Source of the DNA: Balamuthia mandrillaris
Lineage: Eukaryota > Discosea > Longamoebia > Balamuthiidae
Length of the DNA: 64,000 bases
Reading direction: 5' to 3'
NCBI GenBank assembly: GCA_031835245.1
Contig: JAVKOQ010000071.1
Coordinates: 130,001-194,000, forward strand
Both the position numbers and the translations under genes were made by a program. The notes under the pieces are model-generated. The model saw only the letters and a list, made by a program, of their open reading frames with translations. It did no database searches and was not told the origin of the DNA. Positions 43,285 to 53,218 of this stretch are shown piece by piece; positions within the stretch are counted from its first letter, which is position 1; the number at the start of each line of letters is the position of its first letter.

Positions 43285-45423
43285 AGTTCTTTCATTATTC
43301 TCTTATAACGTCTCTTAAGCATCTCATTTTAAATTGTTTTATGTCCTTTTCATCATTCTCACCACTTTGCTTATGCGTTTTCTTTCTTTTCTTTCTTCTT
43401 CCTGTTCTTTTTCTTCTTCTTTGAGCACAACAGATTCCTTTCCAAGAGAATAGAAATGAAGTTATCTGTGATGAAAAGTTGGATCCGGCAAGTCCTCTCC
43501 GCTCTTCACTACCTTCACAATGAGATAAAGTTTATCCATCAGGACGTTCGTTGCGCCAACATATTTACGACCGGCGGAGGTGGCTCTGGCGCCAAAGTCA
43601 AGTTGGGAGGGCTTGAGCTCAGCATGTTGATCGAAAGAACGCATGCCAGTGAGTTTGAAGGTTTTTAATCTTCTTTTATTGTTTGAACTTCTGCTTCGTA
43701 TTTGGTGGTTTTACTGTCGGTTTGATAACTTTTTTTTGAGCATTCTATTTATTAAGAATGAGTTCTGCAACAAAACATGAAACTAACCGATGTATTTCGT
43801 CTTTTATTGGACAGCAACACCAGGATACATGGCCCCAGAGCGAGCGAATGCAGAGTGGGATGAGAAGGTGGACATTTATGCATTCGGCATGTGCGTTTTG
43901 GAAATGTTCACCTTTGAACTTCCCTATCATGAATGTCAAAACTCATTACAGATTCTTTCCAGACAAATGGCTGTACGTTAAACGTTTCTTTCTTTTCCTG
44001 TTTTGGTTGTTTTGTTCTTCCCCTGTTGTTAACTTTTGAGTTGCTTTTAGTTTCTCGTTATTTCGATGTTAACGATTCAACGCATAACAAACAGGGAATT
44101 AAGCCACCTTCCTTACAAAAGATAAAAGACCCTGAGGTCAGCGCCTTCATCGAACGGTGCCTCGAGTTCGACCCTCACAAACGGCCAACCGCTCTAGAGC
44201 TCTTAAACTCTTCCTTTCTAAACGTGGAGGGAGAGGCCTCTTCCGCTTCATCCTCTTCCTCTTCTTCTTACTCTGGTTCTGGCTCTGGCTCTGGCTCTCT
44301 TCCTGGTTCCGGTTATAACTCTGGGGTTACTTCTCCGTTGGCCAATTCGATGGTGGACCTTTTTGCTCCTGTAAAACTCTCCTCGGCAGGTAGCGCTTCT
44401 TTTGGAGGTACTGGAAACAGCTTCCAGTATCGCAGTCGTGCCTCTCCTCCTCCTTCTCGATCTTCCTCTCCTCCACCACCCTCTGCTTCTTCTGCTTCTC
44501 CTTCTTTAGCATCGTCTTCTTCTGGTTCTTCTTCTGCCTCTTCGCGAACACCTGGAAGTTCTCTCATTCGTGATCAAGGCAAATTGTACATTACACCAGG
44601 AAACAACAATGTTAATAATAACAGCCACACCAGCAACATGAACGCACATGTACATCAGCAAGGACCAAGTTCTTCTCACTCATTGAAGATTTATCATGGG
44701 GAGTATCCGCAGCGGCATGACGCCTATAACCATCAGTCGTTGTTGATGGTTTGTTACTTCTCGCCTTTTGCTTTCTTCTGTTGTTTTTCGTTTCTTTGTT
44801 GCTTCGTTTCTTCTACTTTTTTTCTTCTTTTCCAACTTTCCTTTCTTTAAAAATAGGATACATCAGAGGGAACACATGACACCTCTCTAAAGTGTTACCT
44901 ACCAGGCCAATACATCGAGGGCGACTCAGAGTGCATTCGTCTCTACCTCTCCGACATCTCCTCCGTCACTCAACTGATGGAAGAGATCCTGGAGGCTTTT
45001 GGGCTGCAACCTTCTGATCTCATCAAAGTGAAGTACAAGGACGAAGAATCCGACTTTGTGACCATCACCAAGAAGACGCAGATGCGAGAGCTCTACGATC
45101 ATGCTCTTTCTCTTCATGTCTATACGCGAGAGAGCGAGGAGCAAAGACTGAGGCCCTTCCTTCACCTCGGCATGGAAGAGAGAAGACGATGTCCAAGCAA
45201 CTCTTCCTCAAGCTTAAAACGAGGCAACAAAGAAGCCAAAGGAGGCGGCAGCGGCAGAAGAGTGAGAGATAGAAACAGAGACAGGGAGAAAGAGCGAGAG
45301 CGAGAGCGTGAAGATTATGGAGCCACAGAGGAAGAAGATGGGCTGGAGGAAGGAAGCAGTTCTGCCAGCGGAACGGTCAGCCCACGAAGCCGAAGCGGAA
45401 GCAGAAAAGAACAACCACAATAA
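42678..45423 (+). CDS. WNK/NRBP-like pseudokinase with C-terminal PB1-like domain
   Basis: Exons 42678-42737, 42811-42854, 42982-43191, 43434-43648, 43815-43972, 44095-44748 and 44857-45423 join in phase to 635 residues. The kinase fold starts near [17 protein letters not shown], which lines up with WNK/NRBP ..LDTE..VEVAW.E.; no Gly-rich loop and no subdomain II Lys are seen. The catalytic loop is [12 protein letters not shown], so HRD is HQD, and the DFG position reads LGGLELS without Asp. APE is intact ([12 protein letters not shown]), as are [20 protein letters not shown] and [16 protein letters not shown]. These losses predict little or no phosphotransfer. A Ser-rich linker follows, then residues about 470-535 with an OPCA-like [15 protein letters not shown] stretch typical of PB1. 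The tail is Arg/Glu-rich. Confidence 0.78.
43203..43284. repeat. (TTC)n tract in an intron
   Basis: TTC repeats with TTG interruptions lie just inside the third intron of the pseudokinase gene on the sense strand. Confidence 0.9.
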
Positions 45424-45822
45424 ACGCATAAAATGCAAAGACGAGCAGGCCTGCAGGGTTGTTGTGGGTGACTCGTCGTCGGCAGGGAGAATGAGGAGGG
45501 AGGAAGGGAACAAAGGGGAGCAGCGAGCGGGGAAGGCGGCACCCTCCTCCTGCCCTTTGCTCGTGCCACCACCTGCCAAACTCTCCGGCGGCCAGCGCTC
45601 CTGGAGGGGATCCTTGCCTCCCGAGTTTGGCCAGCTGATCGTCCTGTCGTGAGAGACAAAGAAGAGTCTAGAAAGAAGAGAAAAGAGAGAAGAGAGAGAC
45701 CTCACTCGGGAAATATTAGATACAATTCAAAATCATTTTCTTTATTCGTCCTCCAAGAGGAACTACAGTATTTTGGTACACATCAATGGCATTCTTTTCC
45801 TCTCTCTCGACTTTCGGTCCTC
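45424..45822. other. Convergent 3' flanks, no gene seen
   Basis: This 399-base stretch lies between convergent stop codons. It is GC-rich and purine-rich at 45480-45600 and holds overlapping open frames of up to 114 codons on both strands, without any recognisable domain, so I treat it as 3' UTR. Confidence 0.45.
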
Positions 45823-46152
45823 TTACTTGGTTCTCGCAACAGTGTTTAAGATCCTCAGCTCAGGTTTGGAGGCCACCGTGATGCCGTTCTCCTTGCACGT
45901 CTTGCTATGATCAAACTCGATACGGTTGCCAGATCGCTTGTCCACGCCCCAAATCCCATTTGCGTTTTGCTTCACGTTCTCTCCAAGTTGATCTTTCAGC
46001 TTAGAGACCAGAGAAGAAAAGGGCTCGTTTTCGGTGACGGTGACGTTGTAGGTGCCGGTGTTCTCCCACTGTTTATTGAAGCCGGTGAACCAGCCGCTGC
46101 GTATCACCAACTTGATGTCTGGTTGTCTGCCGCTCAAATCAGAATAAGCCAT
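45823..46152 (-). CDS. Small unknown protein, possibly ubiquitin-like fold
   Basis: This single-exon gene encodes 109 residues from the ATG at 46152 (MAYSDLSGRQPDIKLVIRSG). The frame stays open 13 codons upstream but has no other ATG. The pattern is a beta strand (DIKLVIRSGWF), a second strand (TYNVTVTENEPF), a helix (SSLVSKLKDQLGENV), then strands ending KPELRIL. This resembles a beta-grasp layout, but the similarity is only by secondary structure as I read it. No family is recognised. An A/T-rich promoter with ATCGATAG lies upstream near 46250. Confidence 0.65.
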   Translation of the reverse strand: MAYSDLSGRQPDIKLVIRSGWFTGFNKQWENTGTYNVTVTENEPFSSLVSKLKDQLGENVKQNANGIWGVDKRSGNRIEFDHSKTCKENGITVASKPELRILNTVARTK

Positions 46153-46432
46153 GGTGGGTTGGTATGCTTGTTTTACGGATAGGCCTTCCAACAGCTGGTT
46201 CTTTCTCTCCTTTCGTTACTGTGCAGATGCAACAACGAAAAATATTTATTTTATCGATAGCGAAGCCCCAAAAAATTGCAATTTTCGTAACGAGCCAATC
46301 AAAAAATAATTTCTTTCAATCATTGGTCGCCAATAATTAGCAACAAATTATTGCTTTATACATCCAAATTATTTATTTTAGCTTTGTTGCATCTTCTTCT
46401 TCTTCTTCCACTTGTTGTTGTTGTTGTTGTGG

Positions 46433-47941
46433 TTAATCTTCTTTGTCTCCTCCTCTGGCGTCGTGATGTTGGTGCCGTGGTTCCATGGCGGATGGAGGAG
46501 GGTGATATGGTTGTGTGGGGATCAACTGAGAAGGCCTGACGGGAGTGCTTGGGCCCAACTGCGTTATCGAAGGGCTGGAATGATGCTCCTCTCGTTGTCC
46601 TTCCTCTTCTTCTTCCTCCTCCTCCTCAACTGCTTCATTTCTCTTCTTCTGCTTCTTTCTCTTTCCTTCCTCCACCTCGGCTTCTTCTTCTTCTCTCAGA
46701 AACATCTCTTCGCTAAACGGTTGCGATTCTTCTGAACTCTCCACGTTCAGCATCTGAGAGAGAGTAAGGGAGTTGATGTCGTCTCCATGATGAGCCCCTC
46801 CGCCGGAAGGAGTGGGCGTGGCCATCAATGGAGTTCCCGTTAGGCTCCAATCGCTTCTATCCGCTCCATCTTCGTCTTCGTTCTCTTCTTTCTCTTTGTC
46901 TTTTCTCTCTTTCACTCTTTTGGCGTTGGCTTCGTTAGCGATTTTTTGCTGTTGAAGATGTTCGTTCCATCGTTTCTCCGCCAACGCCAACTTCTCTTGC
47001 AAAACTTGAATTTCTGCTTTATGCTTGTCTACCTCTATTTTCAACGTTGTCTCTATTTCATCCTTCTGCTTGCCCATCCTCTCCTCCGTTTCTTCTAGCT
47101 TCTTCTTCCACGCCTCTTCCTTTTCCTCCTCGCTCTTCTTCCACTCCTCCAGCTTGTCCCCCAGCTCCTTTTTCTCTGCTTCCAGGCTTTCCATTCTCTC
47201 TTTTGCTTCCTCCATTTCTTTCTTGCTTCGTTCATTCGCTCTCTCGTGAGTCCACTCCAAATGTTTCAACTTTTGCAATAGCTCACGTTCTTGTGACTCG
47301 ATCAGAGTCAGTTTTTGAGAAGTCTCGCTGAGATGACGACGTTTCAGGTCCAATGTTTCAGCAAGAGAGGCATTTGCTTTCTTGGCTGCCTCCAACTGGG
47401 CGGAGAGGTTCTTCATTTTCTTCTCTCGCTCTGCGTCTTGTTTCTTCATTTCGGTGTAGCGCACAAACATCTTTTTCAATCGCGTCTTGGCTCGTTCGTT
47501 GGTTTCTTCCATCTTCTTGCATCGCTTCTCCATCTCGGCCAAAGAGGAGGCGCCTTCACTTCCACTTTGTTGATCAATTTTCTTCTTTTCATCGCCATCA
47601 TTCACTTGTGTCGAACTAGACGTTGAAGTTGTAGAGGTTGTTGCAGGTCTATTGTTGAGTTCGGTGTGAAGAGCTGTAGCGAGTTCAGCACAAATTGCAG
47701 TTCTGGTCTCTGCGAGTAACTCCTTTCCGGCAGCAAGCATGGCTTCTCTCTCCGCCCGTATGATGCGTTTCAGTCGTCTCTCCAACATAACGTCCTCTGC
47801 TTCTTCGGTGATCAATGCTTTCCTTATCGCTGCTAACTGGTCCTTCAACTTTTTGTTTTCTGAGAGAACGACTTTGTTGTGCTCTTCGTTGTCTGTCGTT
47901 GTGGTTTTGGTCTCAGAACTATCGACGGAACGACCTAGCAC
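46433..47941 (-). CDS. Long coiled-coil protein, 5' end uncertain
   Basis: One continuous minus-strand frame of about 500 codons ends at 46433. From near the start to about codon 370 it is heptad-rich and Glu/Lys-rich (NKKLKDQLAAIRKALITEEA, KRCKKMEETNERAKTRLKKM, LDLKRRHLSETSQKLTLIES). The C-terminal part is acidic and Pro-rich (GPSTPVRPSQLIPTQPYHPP). There is no ATG near the 5' end of the frame. GTGCTAG|GTCGTT at about 47940 looks like a splice acceptor, so a short upstream exon in 47942-48050 is likely. No family is named. Confidence 0.65.
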   Translation of the reverse strand: MLGRSVDSSETKTTTTDNEEHNKVVLSENKKLKDQLAAIRKALITEEAEDVMLERRLKRIIRAEREAMLAAGKELLAETRTAICAELATALHTELNNRPATTSTTSTSSSTQVNDGDEKKKIDQQSGSEGASSLAEMEKRCKKMEETNERAKTRLKKMFVRYTEMKKQDAEREKKMKNLSAQLEAAKKANASLAETLDLKRRHLSETSQKLTLIESQERELLQKLKHLEWTHERANERSKKEMEEAKERMESLEAEKKELGDKLEEWKKSEEEKEEAWKKKLEETEERMGKQKDEIETTLKIEVDKHKAEIQVLQEKLALAEKRWNEHLQQQKIANEANAKRVKERKDKEKEENEDEDGADRSDWSLTGTPLMATPTPSGGGAHHGDDINSLTLSQMLNVESSEESQPFSEEMFLREEEEAEVEEGKRKKQKKRNEAVEEEEEEEEEGQREEHHSSPSITQLGPSTPVRPSQLIPTQPYHPPPSAMEPRHQHHDARGGDKED

Positions 47942-48427
47942 ACAACTGAACCAAGTGATTTTATTACGTAGGGTGCACCAAAATGCATTAATTGGGTGGC
48001 GATCTGCACGCTAATATAGATCGAAATGACCACTAGTGATCGGGAGACTGAGCATAGTTGCCACACGAGCAAAGCATGTTTTTTTTTAAAATAAAACTTA
48101 ACTTTAGACGACGGACTTTATACTCTTTACAACAACAATAATAACTTAGAATTACTAAGCACAATTTTGCGCCGCTCCAGCGCCATCATCGTGGACAGCA
48201 CTCTTTCTCTCCTCCTTCTTCTTGTCTTCCCACTTTCGATTCTTCTCTTTGGTGTCTTCATCGAGACACCACTCATCGAAAGAGAAGAATTATCTTCTCT
48301 CCCAAATCCCACCCCACAATAGAATAAACATACCTCTTCTCCAACGCTGACGAGAAGAAAAAGAAAAGAAAAGATATAAAACTATCTTTTCCAATCTTCT
48401 CCTTCTTCACGTCTTTCACTTCGCTGT
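47942..48427 (-). other. Region between coiled-coil and proline dehydrogenase genes
   Basis: This region probably contains the missing 5' exon and promoter of the coiled-coil gene and the 3' UTR of the proline dehydrogenase gene, which lies upstream on the same strand. A 61-codon minus-strand frame at 48127-48312 has no recognisable features. Confidence 0.35.
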
Positions 48428-50939
48428 TCACGCGGAGAACACAAACTTTCGTCGCTTGAGTTCCTCCCACAACATCCTCCTCTCCTTCTGTACTCCGCCG
48501 AGAATGTCCGAGTTCTCCTCGGCGCGACGGATAAGATAAGGCATCACCTCCTTGACGGGTCCGTAGGGCACGTACTTGTAGACGGCATAGCCGTGGCGGC
48601 CCAGCGTGAAGGACACGTGATCGCACATGCCCAACAATTGCCCAAAGTATACTCCACCATCTGTGGGAATGTTATATTCCTGTTTTGGGTTTGAGTTTGT
48701 ATCAGGTGGGAGGAAAAAAAGGATAAAGCAGATAAGAAAAAAGAGAAGAAAAACAAACCCGCATCTTTTGGATGGCGTGGAGAATAGACTTCTCGTTGTG
48801 AGTGGCGATCATAAGGTCCGCTCGCTCGTGGTTGGCAAGGATGAGGTCCATTACGCGATGATAGTTTTGGTTGGTAGCCTCGTAGTTTGGTTGAATTGGA
48901 TCCGCGTAATTGTACTGAAAAAAATGTGGGTTAAGCTAAAAAGATATTTTGAATAATAGGGAGAGAGAAAATACTACCTTAAGAGCTCTAGCTCTCTCTT
49001 GGATCATGTAAGCTCCGCGAACGAGCTTAGCAGCGAACTTGAAGTCCCTGCGCTTGGCTCGTTCTAAGTCGATGGCGACGCGGCCAAAGCAATCATTGAG
49101 ATAGCACTGGTAGGTATTGAAGACGATAGGCTTCTCTTTGTTGTAGCGGCGCTGCATGTTGACGACCATGTGATCGATAGCCGGTTGGAAGTAGGTATGC
49201 TCCGCGTCTACCAATAAACGAACCTAGAAAAAAAGATAATTCAGTCAAGAAAGAAAAAAAGAAGAAAGAAGTTACCGTACCTCATTTTGAGCGGCCACTT
49301 CAGCCAAACGTTCCAAACGCTCGACCATGGCTTCCATGCGATGACACTCCTCCTCATTGAGAGAAGGTAAGAGACCTTTTTTGTAGGCAGAGGAAAAGAA
49401 TGGCTGCATGGTCTCATCGTTGGGTGTCAGCGACTCAATCCAGTCCACAAAGTCAATAAAACCCGTCTTGGAAATATTCTATTCACAATGCACAAATGTG
49501 AGCAAAGGTACGGTACGGTACGGTACGGTTAAATAAAAGAAAAGGACGTAAGAAGAAAAGGAGGAAGGTTAAATAAAAGAAAGCGAACCATTTTGTGGAA
49601 AAGAGCAGTGGTTTCCTCAGCACTAAGGTCGTTATCCAAGCTTTGCAGGGTGTAGAGAAAGTCCTCGTGAGATATCTTGCGATCAAGATAAGGGTTTGGC
49701 TCCTTCCTTCCATTCTCAAACTTCTTAAACAGTCTTCTAATCTCAAGAATAATTTCAGAGATACGCATAAGCAACTCGGGCTTACCCAGCGCTGTGACCT
49801 TTATGGCCACAAATCCTTTATCCCTATGAGCAGAGTCTTTGATGCTTGCTTCAAAGAGCTAAAGACAAAAAAAAAAAGAGAGAGAGAGAGAAAATGAACA
49901 TAAGCCCAGAGAAGCCAAAAAAAAAAAAAAAGAGAAAAAGAAGAGAACGGATACCTTCATGTGGTTGTCACACTCCTCTTCGCCCTCATAGAAATAAGTA
50001 CGAGCACTAACAACACCCATTCTTCTGTCCTTAAACTCTTGCTTCGGGCTGAACTGACGATGAATGATGTCTCCATTCTCCGCTCGCGTTCTCTGTTCAG
50101 CCTCTTCTTGCTGTCTCCTCATCTCGGCTTGTTGCCTCTCCAGATCTTCCTTGGCTTGAGAAAAGGACTGAGCGGGTTTGTTCTGAGGTACGTCCGACTC
50201 AGCAGCATAGTCAAGGATAGCTCCGATACCAGCCACTCGCAGGCGGTCGATAACAGGCAAGAACTCCTCCGCCTTCTCTCCTGCACAAAAGTGGGCAAAG
50301 AACGTTTGTTTCATCACCCACTCCACAGGCCTTGGAGCCCACGGTCTTCTCCGCCAGTTTAATAAGACGGGCCGAGTTACGAACGAGAAAGTTAAAGGAG
50401 CAGAGCTTAAAGATCAACAGGGCTCTGGCTATCTCTAAGTTGGTCTTGCTCCCATAAGCTACTCTACCGTCGTTGAACTCTGCCTCCACCTGTACGCGAC
50501 ATGGCCGGGCTTCGACCTGAGGAAGAGCCTCCGCCTGTTGTGCTGTTTGGGACAGGACAGACTCCGCTTGCACCGCCGTTGGTACAAAGACGCTGCCGGG
50601 AGTAGCCACCAAAGTGGAGAATGGAGCTCCACTGACAGGAGCAACTCCTCCACCGGATGCTGCTGGAGCAACAAATGGAGTGGCAGAAGAGACGGAAGGA
50701 TGGTGGTGGTTGTGGTTGTGGTTGTGATGATTGGGATGAACGTGATGGTGGTGGTGAGAGCAAGTGCCAGCGGAGGGAAGGGAGGAAGGTGGTGCAGCAC
50801 AGAGAGAACCAGCGGTGGCTCGGTAGCTAGCAAGCGACCTTGGAACTAAGCAAAGAGAAGCGTTGGAGGAGAGACGAGTGCTCCTCAGTTGTACCTTGTT
50901 GCAGGAAGAATAGGCAGCAAAAGCACGGGATTTCCACAT
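48428..50939 (-). CDS. PRODH: Mitochondrial proline dehydrogenase with an apparent +1 frame break
   Basis: Proline dehydrogenase is the FAD enzyme that oxidises proline to pyrroline-5-carboxylate. The start at 50939 gives a Ser/Arg-rich presequence (MWKSRAFAAYSSCNKVQLRS), followed by a His/Asn-rich stretch. Core marks are LVRNSARLIKLAEKTVGSK, GIGAILDYAAESDVP, DKGFVAIKVTALGKPELL, RLLVDAEHTYFQPAIDHMV, FNTYQCYLNDCFGRVAIDL, FAAKLVRGAYMIQERARA, LMIATHNEKSILHAI and GQLLGMCDHVSFTLG. The reading frame jumps at 50328-50331: after AAG one extra G must be skipped to give SKPVEWVMKQTFFAHF. No intron fits there. The exon with FENGRKEPNPYLDRKISHEDF is an insertion common in animal-type enzymes. Apart from the break, all core motifs are intact. 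Confidence 0.88.
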
Positions 50940-52462
50940 TCTGTTTTTTTCCTGTTTTTCTTGTCCTTTCGGCAAGTGCTCACTTAGACTCGAGCACAGA
51001 GAGTTTTGTGGATAAAGACTGGCTTTTAAGCGTCGGTGGTGTGCCTGTTGTGTAAAATAAGGTGCCGAGGCAACGCAAACGAACGTAAGCACACCCAGTA
51101 TTGCAGGCTTGCGCTAACACACACAAAAAAATAATAAAAAAATAAAATAACGAGTATGTATGTACAAAAAATCGAGCTAGTGTATGTTGTTCTTTTCGTT
51201 CGCAACCGAAATAAAAAAAAAAGAGGGAGAATGATGTCTTAAAATGAATAAGAGGAGAGAGGAGGTAGTTAATTTTTTCCTGTTAAGGGAAAAAACAGAG
51301 AAAGCGTGAAAATAAAACACCAAAAGGAAAGCAGGAGCGTGAGACAGAGGAAATGATAGCAACTGCCGACGAGGCCCAAAGCAAATGCAAATGGGTTTGA
51401 ATTGGGATAGAGGGCGGAATTGAGCGCGAGTTTCCGCCCAATTGCTCCGCGAAACTTCCTTCCCCAAGAATTTCCATTTTTCGAAAAATTTAAGGAAAAA
51501 AAGAACAAAAAAATGGAGCGAAATTTGAGGGCAGAGCGAAGCGAAAAAAATGACCGTTTTTGCTGTTGTGGGAGAGGAGGGCGCGGTGGTGGGAGGAGGT
51601 AGTGGGCTGTTGGTGGTTGAAGATAGGTGGGGTAGAGAAAAAGAGCAGGCGTTGGTTTTGGGCAGGAAGAGGAGAGGTGGTGCGAAGTTGAAGGTGCGAA
51701 GACAGAGGAATAAATCCAAAAAAAAAAAAGAAATCAAGAAAATCAAAAAAAAAAAACGAGCAAACTTTTGCTCCAAGGAAATTTAGGAGTTCTGTTCACG
51801 ACACACAAAACAAAGGTACAAACATAGCTAAAGGAGAGAGGAGGGAAGTTTTACCTGTGTGCTCTGTGCTGCTTCTCTTGTAGCGTGCGCACTTGGTGGT
51901 TGTAATGGCAGCTAAAAGGTGGCAGGAGTTTGTTTTTGTTTTCCTCTTGGTAAAGCACGGGTCTGCGCGACCACGTTAACCTTTTGGTACGAGTTGGTGG
52001 TTTACAAAAAGGGGAGTTTGTGGGTAAAGTTATGTAGCTTACAGGCTGCGTGCGTGTATGGTATGTGTTATGAATGGTTTTAAGGTGCAGAAAAAGGAGG
52101 AAGGAAAAAGGAATTACCTCCCCAGAAGAACTATCGAGAAATGAGGGGTCGAGCTCCGGCGGCGGACTTTTTGTTTGCTCCCCAACCCAAAGAGTCTATC
52201 TCCCCAAAATTACACCCCAGTTTAAATTCGGGGAGATAAAATCGATTGGTCGTCGACACGACAGATCTTTTTTTCAACGAGCCTTATTTGTTCCTGTCCT
52301 TCCAAAATACGATCACCCTACGCAACAGGCCCGTTCCGGGTGACCTGCGAAGTTTCCAAGGACTGAACGTCGACAATATTTCTCGGAGGACCCCTCTTTA
52401 TAAAGTTGGCTTTGTTGGGAAGAACGCTATGCCAAGGAAAAAAAAACAACACGAAAGAAGGA
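50940..52462. other. Long intergenic region, no supported gene
   Basis: This 1.5-kb gap lies between the divergent proline dehydrogenase and Siw14-like genes. It has A/T runs, frames up to 199 codons of Phe/Ser/Leu-rich or Lys-rich low complexity on either strand, and no domain. Two CGTCGACA elements (52251-52258 and 52368-52375) lie 90-210 bases before the next ATG. The stretch 51780-52080 is unique sequence whose role I cannot tell. Confidence 0.45.
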
Positions 52463-53131
52463 ATGGGCACGAACCACCAACATGCTTCTCCGGAACGGGT
52501 GCCTCTGCCCACGCTTTGCCCTCCCGCCAACTTTGGCATCGTGGAGCCAAACGTCTACCGCTCTAACGCTCTCTACCCCATCAACTTTCCCTTTATACGG
52601 CAGCTGAAGCTGAAGACCGTGGTCAGCCTCTCTCCTGACCTCCCCAACAAAGCCGTCTCCACCTTCTTCAGCGACAATGGCATCACCCTCATTCACTTGG
52701 GTTTGAAGACTTTGGACACCAAGTACAAGAAGGGAGCCTCCACGAACAAACCAATCTCTGAGGAATTGATCAAAGAAGCGTTGGAAGTGGTGCTTGACGC
52801 AGGGAGCCACCCCATCATGATCATGTGCAGCTCTGGCATCCACCAAACGGGAACGTTGGTGGGCTGTTTCCGACGTTTGCAGAATTGGAACCTTACACCC
52901 ATTCTGCAAGAGTACAGAACCTTCTCGGGCAGCAGCACACGGTTTGCAAACGAACAGTTCATCGAGCTCTTTGATGTGGACCTGGTCACCCTGCCAGAGA
53001 ACCTCCCTTGGTGGTTTGTGGAGCAGCAGCGCATGATGGAAGAAGAAATGGCGGAAGAGGAACAACAAGAACTGGAGAGACATGAAGGAGGAGGAAAGCA
53101 GCTTGCTGCAGCCACCGAACAGTGGTTTTGA
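52463..53131 (+). CDS. Siw14/Oca-type tyrosine phosphatase-fold protein lacking the catalytic Arg
   Basis: This single-exon gene encodes 222 residues. It matches the fungal and plant atypical dual-specificity (Y_phosphatase2) family: NFGIVEPNVYRSNALYPINF, then LKLKTVVSLSPDLPN, NGITLIHLGLKTLD and FDVDLVTLPENLPWWF. The P-loop reads CSSGIHQTGT where active members have C-x5-R, so the Cys is present but the Arg is Gln. This predicts a pseudophosphatase like some yeast Oca paralogues. The C-terminal tail is a Met/Glu/Gln coiled stretch. An out-of-frame ATG at about 52430 opens an overlapping frame of about 44 codons and could lower translation if transcribed. Confidence 0.8.
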   Translation: MGTNHQHASPERVPLPTLCPPANFGIVEPNVYRSNALYPINFPFIRQLKLKTVVSLSPDLPNKAVSTFFSDNGITLIHLGLKTLDTKYKKGASTNKPISEELIKEALEVVLDAGSHPIMIMCSSGIHQTGTLVGCFRRLQNWNLTPILQEYRTFSGSSTRFANEQFIELFDVDLVTLPENLPWWFVEQQRMMEEEMAEEEQQELERHEGGGKQLAAATEQWF

Positions 53132-53218
53132 GTAGCAGCAATGCCATATTTCTTTTATTTCTTCGTTTCACACTTCCTTTCATGTCGACACAAACTCCAG
53201 GGTAACAGATTAAAAACA
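53132..53218 (+). promoter_or_regulatory. Very short promoter with TGTCGACA
   Basis: Only 87 bases separate the stop of the phosphatase-like gene from the start of the DUF3228 gene. The palindrome TGTCGACA lies at 53183-53190, 29 bases before the ATG. Confidence 0.5.

Noticed and set aside
45308..45652. Overlapping 114-codon frames on both strands
   Set aside because: They overlap the end and 3' flank of the pseudokinase gene, whose own frame is confirmed by seven phased exons.
51177..51786. Long Phe/Leu-rich minus frame and Lys-rich plus frame in the 51-52 kb gap
   Set aside because: Both are low complexity from A/T runs and have no domain, splice support or codon pattern like the real genes.
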